From assembly GCA_000023405.1 (NCBI GenBank), contig CP001643.1, positions 3,162,001 through 3,226,000 of the forward strand: a stretch of DNA of 64,000 bases, given 5' to 3'. This DNA is from Brachybacterium faecium DSM 4810 (lineage in GTDB: Bacteria > Actinomycetota > Actinomycetes > Actinomycetales > Dermabacteraceae). This document shows positions 49,830 to 58,265 of this stretch, piece by piece (the stretch's first letter is position 1; each line of letters begins with the position of its first letter). The notes below the pieces were generated by a model. It was not told where the DNA came from, searched no databases, and saw only the letters and a program-made list of their open reading frames with translations. The translations under genes were made by a program, and so were the position numbers.

Positions 49830-50076
49830 CGGCTCGGTCCTTCCCGGGACTCGCGAGGCGCCCGAGGGGTCGGGCGAGGCGGCAGGCGCTGGCGGCACGG
49901 CCCACCGCAGACATCGGGCCGCTGGGCCGACGCTTGCGCGCACCGCGCGGCATGTTCTTCCGGTGGAGCCTACCGAACGCCACGTCACCGGGCCGTCGAC
50001 GACGCGCAGGCGCCGACGACGCAGCACCGCACCCACCCCAGACCTCCGACCACTAGCGGGGTGCTCTGCGAGGTCG

Positions 50077-51447
50077 TCAGCGGCGCAGCACGTGCCGCAG
50101 GGCGTCCTCGAGCCGGGTGTGGACGGGGGTGAAGCCGCTCGCCTCGAGCCGGGCGGAGGAGACGTTCTGGTCGGTGCGGATCAGCTCGTCGGCCGCAGCG
50201 GCGCCGAGCACCAGTCGCGGTCCGGCCGGAGGGACCGGCAGCAGGGCGGGCCGGTGCAGGATGCCGCCCAGGGTGCGGGCGAACTCGCGCGCGGTGACGG
50301 GCTGCGGGCCGACGCCGTTGAGCGGCCCGGTCACCTCCGCGTCGAGGGCGGCGTGGGCGAAGGCGCGCACGACGTCGTCGAGCGAGATCCAGGAGGTCAT
50401 GGCCTCGCCGTCGGTGAGGCGGCCGCCCACGCCGGCGAGGAACAGCGGCAGCTGCGGCAGCAGGGAGCCGCCGGCGTCGCTGAGCGCCATCCCGGTGCGC
50501 ACCTGCGCCACTCGCACCCCGGCCTCGGCAGCGGCGCGGCTCGCGCCCTCCCAGTCACGGACCAGGTCGGCGAGGAAGCCCTCCCCGCCCGGATCGGCCT
50601 CGGTGAGCAGCTCCCCGGGGCGGCGCGGCCCGTACAGCCCGATCGCGGAGGCCTGCACGAGGGCGGCCGGGCCCTCCCGCATCCCGGCCAGGGTGCGGGA
50701 GAGGAGCACGGTGCCGTTGAGGCGGGAGTCGCGGATCTCGCGCCGGGCGGTCGCGGTCCATCGCGTCGCGATCGAGCGGCCGGCGAGGTTGACCACCACG
50801 TCGACGCCCTCGAGGTCCGCGGGGTCCAGCTCGCCGGTCTTCGGGTTCCAGGAGATCTCGCCCGGGGCGACCTCGGGCTCGCGCACCATCCTCCGCACGG
50901 TGTGCCCGCCGGTCTCGAGCAGGGCGGCGAGCTGGGTGCCGATCAGACCGGAGGAGCCGGTGATCGCGATGGTGCGGCGGGGCACGTGGGCGTGGCGGGC
51001 GTGGAAGGCGAGGTCGTCGTGCAGCTGGCGGGCGCGGAAGGCGAGCAGGCGCCGCACCTGGGACTCGGCCACCGGGGCGAGGCGCTCGAGGCGGCGGGGC
51101 AGCTCGACCTCGAGGCTGTCGCGGATCGCGGTGCCGGAGCCGTCGGCCTCGAGATGGTGCTCGTGCCGCCAGGTGCGCCACGGGCCGCGCACCTGCTGGT
51201 CCACGAAGCTGCCCTCGCGGGGCTGCTCGACGTGGCGCAGGAGCCAATGGGGGCGCAGCAGGTCGGGCAGCACCGGTGGGCCGAGGCGCGCACCGACCAG
51301 CCGGCCGGCGTGCATCCCTCCGGCGGCGGGCTCCTCCGCGGAGGCGAGGCCGGGCGGGGTGAGGCGCACGATCGCGCCGGGCCTGTCGTACCAGGCCAGG
51401 ACATCGGGCAGCGGATGGGCGACCCGGTGGACGGTCTCGATCCTCAC
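50077..51447 (-). CDS. TIGR01777-family epimerase fused to SRPBCC domain
   Basis: 456 residues from GTG 51447. N-terminal 150 residues are a START/SRPBCC-like domain ('[20 protein letters not shown]', '[20 protein letters not shown]'), then an extended short-chain dehydrogenase with '[19 protein letters not shown]' (NAD(P) loop), '[16 protein letters not shown]', 'ASAIGLYG' (Y of the catalytic site) and the C-terminal DUF1731 block '[20 protein letters not shown]'. Actinobacteria often have this fused form; YfcH/SulA-like relatives have no firm function. Starts 31 bases after the protease stop on the same strand. Confidence 0.92.
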   Translation of the reverse strand: MRIETVHRVAHPLPDVLAWYDRPGAIVRLTPPGLASAEEPAAGGMHAGRLVGARLGPPVLPDLLRPHWLLRHVEQPREGSFVDQQVRGPWRTWRHEHHLEADGSGTAIRDSLEVELPRRLERLAPVAESQVRRLLAFRARQLHDDLAFHARHAHVPRRTIAITGSSGLIGTQLAALLETGGHTVRRMVREPEVAPGEISWNPKTGELDPADLEGVDVVVNLAGRSIATRWTATARREIRDSRLNGTVLLSRTLAGMREGPAALVQASAIGLYGPRRPGELLTEADPGGEGFLADLVRDWEGASRAAAEAGVRVAQVRTGMALSDAGGSLLPQLPLFLAGVGGRLTDGEAMTSWISLDDVVRAFAHAALDAEVTGPLNGVGPQPVTAREFARTLGGILHRPALLPVPPAGPRLVLGAAAADELIRTDQNVSSARLEASGFTPVHTRLEDALRHVLRR

Positions 51448-51478
51448 AGCGGCTCCCTGCCTCGCGGACGTGGTCCCG

Positions 51479-52360
51479 TCACGCTACGGCGCGGGCGGCG
51501 CGCGGGGAAGGGGTGCGGCCCCGCGGCGCAGGATCCGGCGATCCGCCGATGCGCAGCACCATCCAGGCCACCGCGATCCACAGCGCCCAGGAGCTGAGGT
51601 CGAGCAGCCAGGCGACGCCCGGACCGACCGGCCCCAGCACGTTCTGCTCGATGGCGACGCGGACGCTGTTGAGCAGGGCGTGGCCGAGCACCGCCGGCCA
51701 CACGGTGCCGGAGATCTCGCGCAGCGCGGACAGCAGCGGAGCGACGGCGACGATCGTGCCGAGGTAGGTCACCGCCTCGCGCGGGGCGAGGCCGAGGGCG
51801 AGGACGATCGGTGCATGCCACAGCGCCCATGCCAGGCCGATGAGCAGGGACATCGGCCAGAATCCGAGCGGAGTGAGCTCGCGCTGCAGCCAGCCGCGCC
51901 ATCCGGTCTCCTCGCCGATCGCGAGGAGCGCCTGCAGGAGCAGCACCGAGGGCACGGCGAGCAGCAGGCCCTGCACGGGCGCAGGGTCGGTGAGCGGCGG
52001 GGCGCCGGCGCCGAGGCCGATCAGGACCCGCGCCAGCGGCACCATCACGAAGGCGGCGACCGCGCCGAGGGACGCGAGGAGCATCAGGCGCCATGAGGGG
52101 ACGGCCAGGCCGAGCGCCTCGCGGCGCGGCTCGCCACGACGGCGCACCAGCAGCGCCGCGAGCAGCGGGGACAGCTGGGCGAGCGGCACGATGAGGCCGA
52201 CGGCGGCCGTGGGCAGGATCCCGGCCGCGACGAGGAGGGACAGCGCCGCGGTGACGCTCAGCGCGATGCCGAGGAAGGCGGCGACACGGCCGAGGTCGGG
52301 GCGCGGGGCGATGGACGAGGGGAGGAGGGAGGAGGCCGGGGAGGCTGCGGTGGGGGACAT
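51479..52360 (-). CDS. CPBP-family intramembrane metalloprotease (Abi/CAAX-like)
   Basis: 293 residues from ATG 52360 with CAGGAGC upstream. About eight membrane helices. Motif 1 'GEETGWRGWLQREL' has the E-E-x3-R pattern, motif 2 'HAPIVLAL' the second-helix His, motif 3 'GHALLNSV' the H-x3-N. Such glutamic-type intramembrane proteases process prenylated or small membrane peptides, or confer bacteriocin self-immunity. No bacteriocin gene is visible nearby. In tandem with the TIGR01777 gene. Confidence 0.9.
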   Translation of the reverse strand: MSPTAASPASSLLPSSIAPRPDLGRVAAFLGIALSVTAALSLLVAAGILPTAAVGLIVPLAQLSPLLAALLVRRRGEPRREALGLAVPSWRLMLLASLGAVAAFVMVPLARVLIGLGAGAPPLTDPAPVQGLLLAVPSVLLLQALLAIGEETGWRGWLQRELTPLGFWPMSLLIGLAWALWHAPIVLALGLAPREAVTYLGTIVAVAPLLSALREISGTVWPAVLGHALLNSVRVAIEQNVLGPVGPGVAWLLDLSSWALWIAVAWMVLRIGGSPDPAPRGRTPSPRAARAVA

Positions 52361-52559
52361 CGTGCGCTCCTGATGAGGATGCGCGGGCACCGGGGTGGGC
52401 ACCGCGTCGTCCTCCACGCTAGGGAGCTCGGCGGCGGTCGCGGAAGCAGGGGATCCGCCCGGAGCGGTTCGGGATATCCCCCGGCCGGGGCCGGATGAGG
52501 GCGACGACGGGGCCGACCGGGGGCGACTCGGCGGAGGCCGGCGCCGGGGACCGGACGGC

Positions 52560-52718
52560 TCAGAAGATGATCAGACAGCCGAGCCCGAAGAGGATGAGGA
52601 AGCCGAACAGGGCGAAGCTCATGAAGTTGTTCTCCGCCGCGGAGGGCTCGCGGTCCTCGGGCACCCAGTCGTCGTGGGACCGGGACTGCGGGGCGGGACG
52701 GTCGTGGATGCTGCTCAT
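52560..52718 (-). CDS. Small single-pass membrane protein, last gene of the NO-reductase operon
   Basis: 52 residues. A polar N-terminal half (Pro/Ser/Asp/Arg) is followed by one hydrophobic helix 'FALFGFLILFGLGCLIIF' reaching the C-terminus. Its ATG overlaps the stop of the preceding gene (ATGA) and AGGAG lies eight bases upstream, so it is very likely translated. Size and topology suggest an assembly or accessory subunit of a respiratory complex, but no family was recognised. Confidence 0.75.
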   Translation of the reverse strand: MSSIHDRPAPQSRSHDDWVPEDREPSAAENNFMSFALFGFLILFGLGCLIIF

Positions 52719-53131
52719 GGAAGGACTCCTAGTCGTCCGAGCTCGGTGAGGACGGAGAGGGTGAGGACGGCGAACACCACTGCGATGAAGGCGGTGTACG
52801 TCCAGCGGTGGCGGTGATCGGCACGCCAGAAGCGCCGCACGCTGAGCACACCGCTGATCCCGGCGATCACGCACAGCACGATCCCCACCGGGGCGGCGAC
52901 CCAGCCTGCGAGGCTCAGCAGCGGCAGCAGCACGGGGATCGCGATGTAGGTGACGAGACAGCGCACCGCTGAGACGACCACCGAGACGCGGAATGCACGG
53001 TGTGCTCCGCGGGCGGACGTCGGATCCGGTGCGCGGACGCCGAGCAGGCGGCGCATCGCACGGTCGGCGGCCCGCTCGGATCGCACCGTCGGCCGCGCAG
53101 CGAGCGAGGGCCGCAGTTCGTCGGTGGTCAC
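52715..53131 (-). CDS. Uncharacterised membrane protein, fifth gene of the NO-reductase operon
   Basis: 138 residues from GTG 53131, which overlaps the preceding stop (GTGA). A basic N-terminus of about 45 residues precedes three hydrophobic helices ('CLVTYIAIPVLLPLLSL', 'GIVLCVIAGISGVLSV', 'FIAVVFAVLTLSVLTEL'), with an Arg/His-rich loop between the last two. No known domain. Overlaps at both ends show it belongs to the coupled operon. Confidence 0.78.
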   Translation of the reverse strand: MTTDELRPSLAARPTVRSERAADRAMRRLLGVRAPDPTSARGAHRAFRVSVVVSAVRCLVTYIAIPVLLPLLSLAGWVAAPVGIVLCVIAGISGVLSVRRFWRADHRHRWTYTAFIAVVFAVLTLSVLTELGRLGVLP

Positions 53132-53544
53132 AGGCCACCTCCGGGAGACTCGATCTCAGCAGGCTCGCCCTCGCGGTGCCCAGTCTCGGACCAGTCCGCG
53201 CGACGGTGCCGCAGCAGGGCCATCGCGCCGAGCACGGCCACGAGGAGCCCCACGGCCCCGATCAGCCCGCCGAGGAAGAACCCCCAGTACAGAGGGCTCA
53301 TGCGGTCGACGCCGGTCTCGACGCCCAGCCCGCTGCCGAAGAGGATGCCGAAGAACGGGGCGAGCAGCGCCACGGCCAGGCCCAGCAGCATGCGCCAGAA
53401 CCCGGACGGGGTGGGCTCCAGCCGAACCCGGCGACCGGGCCGGACGGGAGCGTCCGCAGCAGGCGCGGCCGGGGCCTGGGCGCCCGTCGAGGCCGGGGCG
53501 GGGGGATCGACCGGGGTCGAGGTGCGGGGGTCGTGGTCCGTCAT
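53128..53544 (-). CDS. Uncharacterised membrane protein, fourth gene of the NO-reductase operon
   Basis: 138 residues. The first 45 residues are Pro/Ala/Thr-rich; then two membrane helices ('LLGLAVALLAPFFGILFGSG' and 'GFFLGGLIGAVGLLVAVLGA') joined by a short extracytoplasmic loop, and a charged tail. ATG 53544 overlaps the stop of the stomatin-like gene; its stop overlaps the next GTG. No family recognised; function unknown. Confidence 0.78.
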   Translation of the reverse strand: MTDHDPRTSTPVDPPAPASTGAQAPAAPAADAPVRPGRRVRLEPTPSGFWRMLLGLAVALLAPFFGILFGSGLGVETGVDRMSPLYWGFFLGGLIGAVGLLVAVLGAMALLRHRRADWSETGHREGEPAEIESPGGGL

Positions 53545-54365
53545 GAGGGTCCTCCTGAGCTGTCCTCAGCGGCGGGCGGCGGGCTCGTCCCGTCCTCCCC
53601 GGGGGCGAACTGCTTCAGAGCCCCCATCAAGGGGGTGATGATGTCCATCGGCAGGGGGAAGACCACGGTGGAGTTCTGATCCGCCCCCAGCTCGAGCAGG
53701 GTCTGCAGATACCGCAGCTGGAGCGCAGCAGGGGCCTCGCCGAGGGTCCGCGCCGCGTCCCGCAGCTCCTCCGAGGCCTCGAGCTCGCCGTGGGCGCTGA
53801 TCACCTTGGCGCGCCGCTCCCGCTCGGCCTCGGCCTGGCGAGCCATCGCCCGCTGCATCAGCTCGGGGATCTCCACGTCCTTGATCTCGACGACCACCAC
53901 GTCCACACCCCAGGGCACGGCCTGATGGGCGATCGACTGGTAGAGGTCCTCGTTGAGATCCGCGCGGTGGGCGAGCAGGGTGTCGAGGTCCGCCCGGCCG
54001 ACGACCGAGCGCAGCGTGGTCTGCGCGAACTGCGAGGTCGCCACCGCATGGTTCTCCACCGCCATCACGGAGCGGACCGGATCGGCGACCTTGAACATCA
54101 CCACGGCGTTCACGCGTGCGGTGACGTTGTCGCGCGTGATGACCTCCTGGGGCGGGATGGTCAGGGTGACCACGCGCTGGTCCACCCGCACGGAGCGGTC
54201 CAGGAAGGGCAGCATCAGCACGAGCCCCGGCCCGAGCTCGCCGCGCAGCCGGCCCAGTCGGAAGACCACCAGGCGCTCGTACTCCCGCACCACCTTCAGC
54301 GAGGCGACGAGCAGCGCGAGCAGCAGGGCGGCGACGATGATGACGGCGATCATGACCTCAGACAT
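53541..54365 (-). CDS. SPFH/Band 7 (stomatin-like, slipin) protein
   Basis: 274 residues. One N-terminal membrane anchor 'VIIVAALLLALLVASL', then a stomatin domain: 'REYERLVVFRLGRLRGELGP', 'DQRVVTLTIPPQEVITRDNV', 'TTLRSVVGRADLDTLLAHRA', 'WGVDVVVVEIKDVEIPELMQ', then the coiled coil 'RAMARQAEAERERRAKV'. Very close to the slipin pattern. Slipins build membrane-linked rings and usually partner an NfeD protease; no nfeD is present here, so a different partner in this operon is likely. Overlaps the preceding gene by 8 bases and the next by 4. Confidence 0.93.
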   Translation of the reverse strand: MSEVMIAVIIVAALLLALLVASLKVVREYERLVVFRLGRLRGELGPGLVLMLPFLDRSVRVDQRVVTLTIPPQEVITRDNVTARVNAVVMFKVADPVRSVMAVENHAVATSQFAQTTLRSVVGRADLDTLLAHRADLNEDLYQSIAHQAVPWGVDVVVVEIKDVEIPELMQRAMARQAEAERERRAKVISAHGELEASEELRDAARTLGEAPAALQLRYLQTLLELGADQNSTVVFPLPMDIITPLMGALKQFAPGEDGTSPPPAAEDSSGGPS

Positions 54366-55059
54366 TCCCGTCGGCCTCCCGTCGCTGCGAGGAGTAGCGG
54401 GTGCGGCCGAGCGCGAGGGGCACGGGCTCGCCCGGCTCCGGGCGGCGGTCCGAGGCGTACTCCGTCCGGCGACGCCGGACAGCCTCGGCGGCCTGCGCGC
54501 GCTCCTCGAGGTTCTCGTCCAGCGAGCGGAACAGCACTCCGTCGGGGTCCACGGGCGAGCGGCGCAGGTGGGACCACAGCGGCAGCCCGGCGAGCGCGAC
54601 CGCTCCGGCGATCGCCAGCAGCAGCGCCTGGCTCGCCCAGGTCGCCACCGTGAACGAGGTGACCAGCGGGAACAGCACGGCCAGGACGGTCACGGCGCAC
54701 GCGATCCCGCGGTGGAAGCGGGCCGATTCCGAGGAGGGCCAGGCATCGACGGCGCGGCTGATCTCCCGCCCGTCGTCGGAGGGGGTGCAGGTGTCCTTCA
54801 CCGGGCAGCTGTTGCACACCTGCGGACGCCCCCGATACCGCATCACCCGGTTGCCCGGGTCGAAGGAGGTCGGCCACAGCCACTGGTCCTCCGGGCACAG
54901 CCACGCATCGTGGTCCTCGTGATAGACGAAGCCGAGGTGGTGCTGCTCGGTGGTGACGACATGGGCGCGCCGGGCCAGCAGGTCGATGCCGTAGGCGATC
55001 ACCACCAGCACCACCCCGTAGCCGCCGAACAGCCAGGCGGTCGTCTCGATCCCGCTCAT
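54358..55059 (-). CDS. Uncharacterised Cys-rich membrane protein coupled to NO reductase
   Basis: 233 residues. Helix 1 about residues 9-28, then a soluble loop with C55 ('WLCPEDQW') and C82/C85/C91 ('VCNSCPVKDTC') plus several His (40, 41, 47, 50), which could bind zinc or a metal cluster; two more helices at about 118-140 and 143-163; then a long basic cytosolic tail with 'TEYASDRRPEPGE' and, at the end, 'GRTRYSSQRREADG'. The same Y-A/S-S-x-R-R motif ends the NO reductase. ATG overlaps the norB stop. Candidate: assembly, electron-transfer or iron-delivery factor (inference). Confidence 0.8.
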   Translation of the reverse strand: MSGIETTAWLFGGYGVVLVVIAYGIDLLARRAHVVTTEQHHLGFVYHEDHDAWLCPEDQWLWPTSFDPGNRVMRYRGRPQVCNSCPVKDTCTPSDDGREISRAVDAWPSSESARFHRGIACAVTVLAVLFPLVTSFTVATWASQALLLAIAGAVALAGLPLWSHLRRSPVDPDGVLFRSLDENLEERAQAAEAVRRRRTEYASDRRPEPGEPVPLALGRTRYSSQRREADGNV

Positions 55060-57578
55060 GAGCTCGGCCCCTCGGACTCGTCCTCGCGGCGGTCGGAGGC
55101 GTAGCGGCTGCGCCCCGCGCCCCCGTCGGCCGAGCGGCCGGCCCCGGCGGCGTCCGGGACATCGGCCCGTCGTCGGCCCCGTGCTCGGCCGGGCGGGAGG
55201 GGGCCCGCCTCCGCACCGAGCATCCCCCCGTCGGCGCCGACGGGGGCCGCCGCCTCCCCGGTGCGGTCCGCGCGCGCCGCGGCGGTCTCCTCGACGAAGA
55301 GGGTCTCCGGCTCCATCCGCGTCACCGTGGGGCGGATGGCGTGACGCACGCCGAGCCAGGTGATGAACACGAAGGGCAGCACCCCGCCCACCAGGAAGAG
55401 CACATCACCGGGCATGCGCATCCACTCGAGCACGAGGTTGCCCGGATTGGTGACATAGCCGAGCGTGCGGGCCTCGAAGTAGCCCTGGTTCACCGAGGCC
55501 CACAGCTGCATCACTCCCAGCGGCAGCAGGGTCGCGAACAGCATCCAGGCCAGCCCGATGTTCAGGGACCAGAAGGAGATCTTCGCGAGGCGGTCCGGCC
55601 ACTTCGACGGTCGGATGATGTAGCGCAGGGCGAACAGCGCCAGCCCGACTGCGAGCATCCCGTAGACACCCATCATCGAGCCGTGCGCATGGTTCGCGGT
55701 GAGCGAGGTGCCGATCTGGTAGTAGGAGACGATCGGCAGGTTCACCAGGAATCCGAACACGCCGGCGCCGAGGAAGTTCCAGAAGCCGACGGCGACCAGG
55801 AACATCACGGCCCACCGGTGCGGGAACGGGGCGCTCGAGCGCGACTCCTGGCGGGCGCCGAGCTGCAGGAACGTCCACGCCTCGACGGTGAGGAAGGTCA
55901 ACGGGATCACCTCGAGCGCCGAGAAGACCGCCCCGAGGGCCATGTGCTCCACCGGAGTGCCGGAGAAGTACAGGTGGTGCATCGTGCCGATGACCCCGCC
56001 CGCCGAATAGAGGATCACGTCCAGCAGGATGATCTGGATGGCGATGCGGCGGCGCACCACGCCGAGCATCACGAACAGGTACGCCACCATCACGGTGGTG
56101 AACAGCTCCAGGAAGTCCTCGACCCACAGGTGCACCACCCAGAAGCGCCAGAACTCGGCGACGGTCAGGTGCGTCTCGTTGGTCGCGAGCAGACCCACCG
56201 CGTAGAAGGCGGGGATCGCGAGCGCCGCGTAGACGAACAGCCAGGGCATGTTGAACTTCGACTCGGTCCGCAGCCGCGAGCGGATCGCACGGAAGATGAT
56301 GAGGAACCACAGGAACAGCCCGACGACCAGCAGCACCTGGAAGGCGCGCGGCAGGTCGAGGTACTCCCACTGCTGCGAGAAGAACGGCGACCCCTTCGCC
56401 CAGGAGGGGCCGTAGATGCTGATGGCGGTGCCGCCGAGCATCCCGACCACCACGAGGGCGAGCGCGCCGAGGAGCCCGTAGGAGAGCACGTGCTGCCCCT
56501 TGGGCTCCCGCCCGGCGATGATCGGGGCGAGGAAGATCGCGGCGGCGAGGAACGACGCCGCGGTCCAGAGCAGCGAGAGCTGGACATGCCAGGTGCGGGC
56601 GAGGTTGAAGGGGAAGATCTGGGCGAGATCCAGGCCGAAGAACCCCTGGAGCTCCACCCGGTAGTGCTCGACGGAGGCGCCCACCGTGGACTGGATCAGG
56701 AACAGCAGCGCGACCACGAGGAAGAACCAGGCGGTGGACTTCTGGGCCCTGGTGATGCCGACCTCGCCGGGCTGGAGGAACTTCAGCGCCGTGGTGTCGT
56801 TCCCCTTCCAGCCCAGCGAGCTGCTCCAGCGGCCGTAGACGGCGAAGAGGATGCCGAGTCCCGCCAGCAGCGCCACCAGGGAGATCGCGGACCAGACCAG
56901 GATGTCCGCCGTCGGATGGTTGTCCACGCGCGGCTCGGCCGGCCAGTTGTTGGTGTACGAGTACCCCAACCCCGGGCGCTCCGCGGCGCTCGCCCAGGCC
57001 GTCCAGGCGTAGAAGGCGGTGAGCTCGCGGATCTCCTGCGGGTCGGTGATCGCGTTCGGGATCAGCCCGTGCGCAGTGGTCGGATCCCCGAACACCTCGG
57101 CGTAATGCGAGGTCGCCTCCTCGAACGCGCTGATCTGCTCATCGGTGAGCACGAGGATGCCGGTCTCCTCGTCGAAGCGGTTGGTGCGCTGCATCTGCAC
57201 CGTGGCCTCCGACGGATCCTGCACGCCCTGGGCTTCGAGCTCGCCGCGGATGTGCTCGGAGCTCAGCCGGAGGTACTCGGCGGTGTAGTCCGGACCGAGG
57301 TAGGCACCGTGGCCGACGATCGATCCGTACTGCTGGATGCCGCGGGTGAGGAAGACGTCCTGGCCGCGGGTGATCTCCTCCTGCGTGAAGACGGTCTCCC
57401 CGCTCTCGCTGACCACGCGCTCCGGCAGCGGCATCGAGTCGGTGTAGGTCCGGTACGCGAGGACACCCATCACGAAGAAGCCGAACACGAGCACGAGCGC
57501 GACGCCCTGAACCCATCCCTTGGAGATCGAAATCTCCGAGCGCTTTTCTCCCTGTTCAGGTCTCTGCAGAACACTCAC
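55056..57578 (-). CDS. norB: Quinol-dependent nitric oxide reductase, single-subunit (qNor)
   Basis: 840 residues from GTG 57578. Reduces two NO to N2O using menaquinol. Helix 1 'GVALVLVFGFFVMGVLAYRT' is followed by the extracytoplasmic extension typical of qNor ('ITRGQDVFLTRGIQQYGSIV', 'GPDYTAEYLRLS'), then the heme-copper oxidase-like core with heme and FeB histidines ('RTWHVQLSLLWTAA', 'RFWVVHLWVEDFLELF', 'GTMHHLYFSGTP', 'NHAHGSMMGVYGMLAVG'). The core ends about residue 760; an 80-residue Ala/Gly/Arg tail ending 'GRSRYASDRREDE' is extra. First gene of a six-gene overlapping operon. In a non-denitrifying setting it would detoxify NO. Confidence 0.95.
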   Translation of the reverse strand: MSVLQRPEQGEKRSEISISKGWVQGVALVLVFGFFVMGVLAYRTYTDSMPLPERVVSESGETVFTQEEITRGQDVFLTRGIQQYGSIVGHGAYLGPDYTAEYLRLSSEHIRGELEAQGVQDPSEATVQMQRTNRFDEETGILVLTDEQISAFEEATSHYAEVFGDPTTAHGLIPNAITDPQEIRELTAFYAWTAWASAAERPGLGYSYTNNWPAEPRVDNHPTADILVWSAISLVALLAGLGILFAVYGRWSSSLGWKGNDTTALKFLQPGEVGITRAQKSTAWFFLVVALLFLIQSTVGASVEHYRVELQGFFGLDLAQIFPFNLARTWHVQLSLLWTAASFLAAAIFLAPIIAGREPKGQHVLSYGLLGALALVVVGMLGGTAISIYGPSWAKGSPFFSQQWEYLDLPRAFQVLLVVGLFLWFLIIFRAIRSRLRTESKFNMPWLFVYAALAIPAFYAVGLLATNETHLTVAEFWRFWVVHLWVEDFLELFTTVMVAYLFVMLGVVRRRIAIQIILLDVILYSAGGVIGTMHHLYFSGTPVEHMALGAVFSALEVIPLTFLTVEAWTFLQLGARQESRSSAPFPHRWAVMFLVAVGFWNFLGAGVFGFLVNLPIVSYYQIGTSLTANHAHGSMMGVYGMLAVGLALFALRYIIRPSKWPDRLAKISFWSLNIGLAWMLFATLLPLGVMQLWASVNQGYFEARTLGYVTNPGNLVLEWMRMPGDVLFLVGGVLPFVFITWLGVRHAIRPTVTRMEPETLFVEETAAARADRTGEAAAPVGADGGMLGAEAGPLPPGRARGRRRADVPDAAGAGRSADGGAGRSRYASDRREDESEGPSS

Positions 57579-57635
57579 GTCGAGGATCCGTTCTCCCGGG
57601 GCCCGACACCGCCTTGTGCCAGCCGAACTTCCCAG

Positions 57636-57665
57636 AGATTACACAGCATTTCCCGAAGGGGTCAA
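57636..57665 (-). promoter_or_regulatory. Sigma-70-type promoter of NO-reductase operon
   Basis: On the minus strand TTGACC (57660-57665) and TAATCT (57636-57641) are separated by 18 bases. The transcript would start near 57629, about 50 bases before the GTG. The spacer contains TTCCCGAA (57650-57657), itself a small palindrome when read with its complement TTCGGGAA. No NsrR-type consensus recognised. Confidence 0.55.
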
Positions 57666-57741
57666 CACTTATCGTCGCAGGTCGAAGAACTGGGCATCAG
57701 GATCTAGCACGGCATTTGCCGACGGTCAACGGAGTTTTTCA

Positions 57742-57754
57742 ACTACCCGGTAGT
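57742..57754. promoter_or_regulatory. 13-bp palindrome upstream of NO-reductase promoter
   Basis: ACTACCCGGTAGT: arms ACTACC/GGTAGT around a single C, about 80 bases upstream of the -35 box, in a lower-GC island. Could bind an activator or repressor of the operon. Based on symmetry and place only. Confidence 0.35.
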
Positions 57755-57981
57755 AGACCCTGAAGAATGGGCAGAAAATCATGGAACTCGTGACCAAAGT
57801 CCCGCCGCAATGAGCCTTCGGCGACAACTGCCGCCACCGCGAACCTCGCCCGGTTCGCCGCGGGCCGCCGGCCGGCCGCGAGGGCCGCGGAGGGCGTGGG
57901 TCGATGAAGTGGCGCGATCGATGACGGAGCGCAGCCGAGGCAGGGAGGCGGTCGAGGAGGCCCTGCCCGCAGGCATGAAGC

Positions 57982-58069
57982 GACCCCTCGTGCACCTGCC
58001 AGAGCTCACCTGCCCTTGCTGCCGTCAAGCCCTGGGGGAGTTCAGCAAGATGACACCGCACGAGGGGTC
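57982..58069 (-). ncRNA. ffs: Signal recognition particle RNA (4.5S-type)
   Basis: Minus-strand sequence matches the actinobacterial SRP RNA core: 'TTGCTGAACTCCCCCAGGG' then, after the tip loop, 'GGCAGCAAGGG' and 'GAGCTCTGGCAGGTGC'. The ends (58058-58069 and 57982-57993) pair perfectly over 12 bases, closing the long helix. The Ffh-binding symmetric and asymmetric loops are in place, but the apical loop reads C-U-UGAC-G-G where most bacteria have C-C-GGAA-G-G. Scaffold for Ffh and FtsY in membrane-protein targeting. The gene lies between norB and the symporter. Weak hairpin (57962-57974) downstream may end the transcript. Confidence 0.88.
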
Positions 58070-58075
58070 TGCTCC

Positions 58076-58081
58076 AGTGTA
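58076..58081 (-). promoter_or_regulatory. -10 box of SRP RNA gene
   Basis: TACACT on the minus strand, six to seven bases before the predicted 5' end of the RNA at 58069. No strong -35 box at the expected distance. The position supports the RNA boundary. Confidence 0.5.
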
Positions 58082-58239
58082 ACGGCTCCTCGCCCTCCAC
58101 CACGAACGCCCGCACGCGATCCCGCTCACGACACGCCGAGCGCTCCCCGGCCGCCCCGGTGACGCGCACCCGTCTGCGGGCTGCGATCAGGGGTGACGCA
58201 AGCACCGGGCGGGCGCGTTGCATAACGACCTCGCAACAC

Positions 58240-58265
58240 GGGGCTGAACGGACGGTCGGAGCCCC
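58240..58265 (+). promoter_or_regulatory. Hairpin in the upstream region of the AGCS symporter gene
   Basis: GGGGCT (58240-58245) and AGCCCC (58260-58265) pair around a 14-base loop, about 95 bases before the start codon. Could be a leader hairpin or an operator. I looked for a glycine riboswitch, which often precedes such genes, and did not find its conserved motifs. Confidence 0.3.

Noticed and set aside
57810-58082. A 90-codon open frame on the plus strand with a C-P-C-C motif
   Set aside because: It overlaps the SRP RNA gene on the opposite strand; the Cys motif is the complement of conserved RNA bases, and there is no ribosome site.
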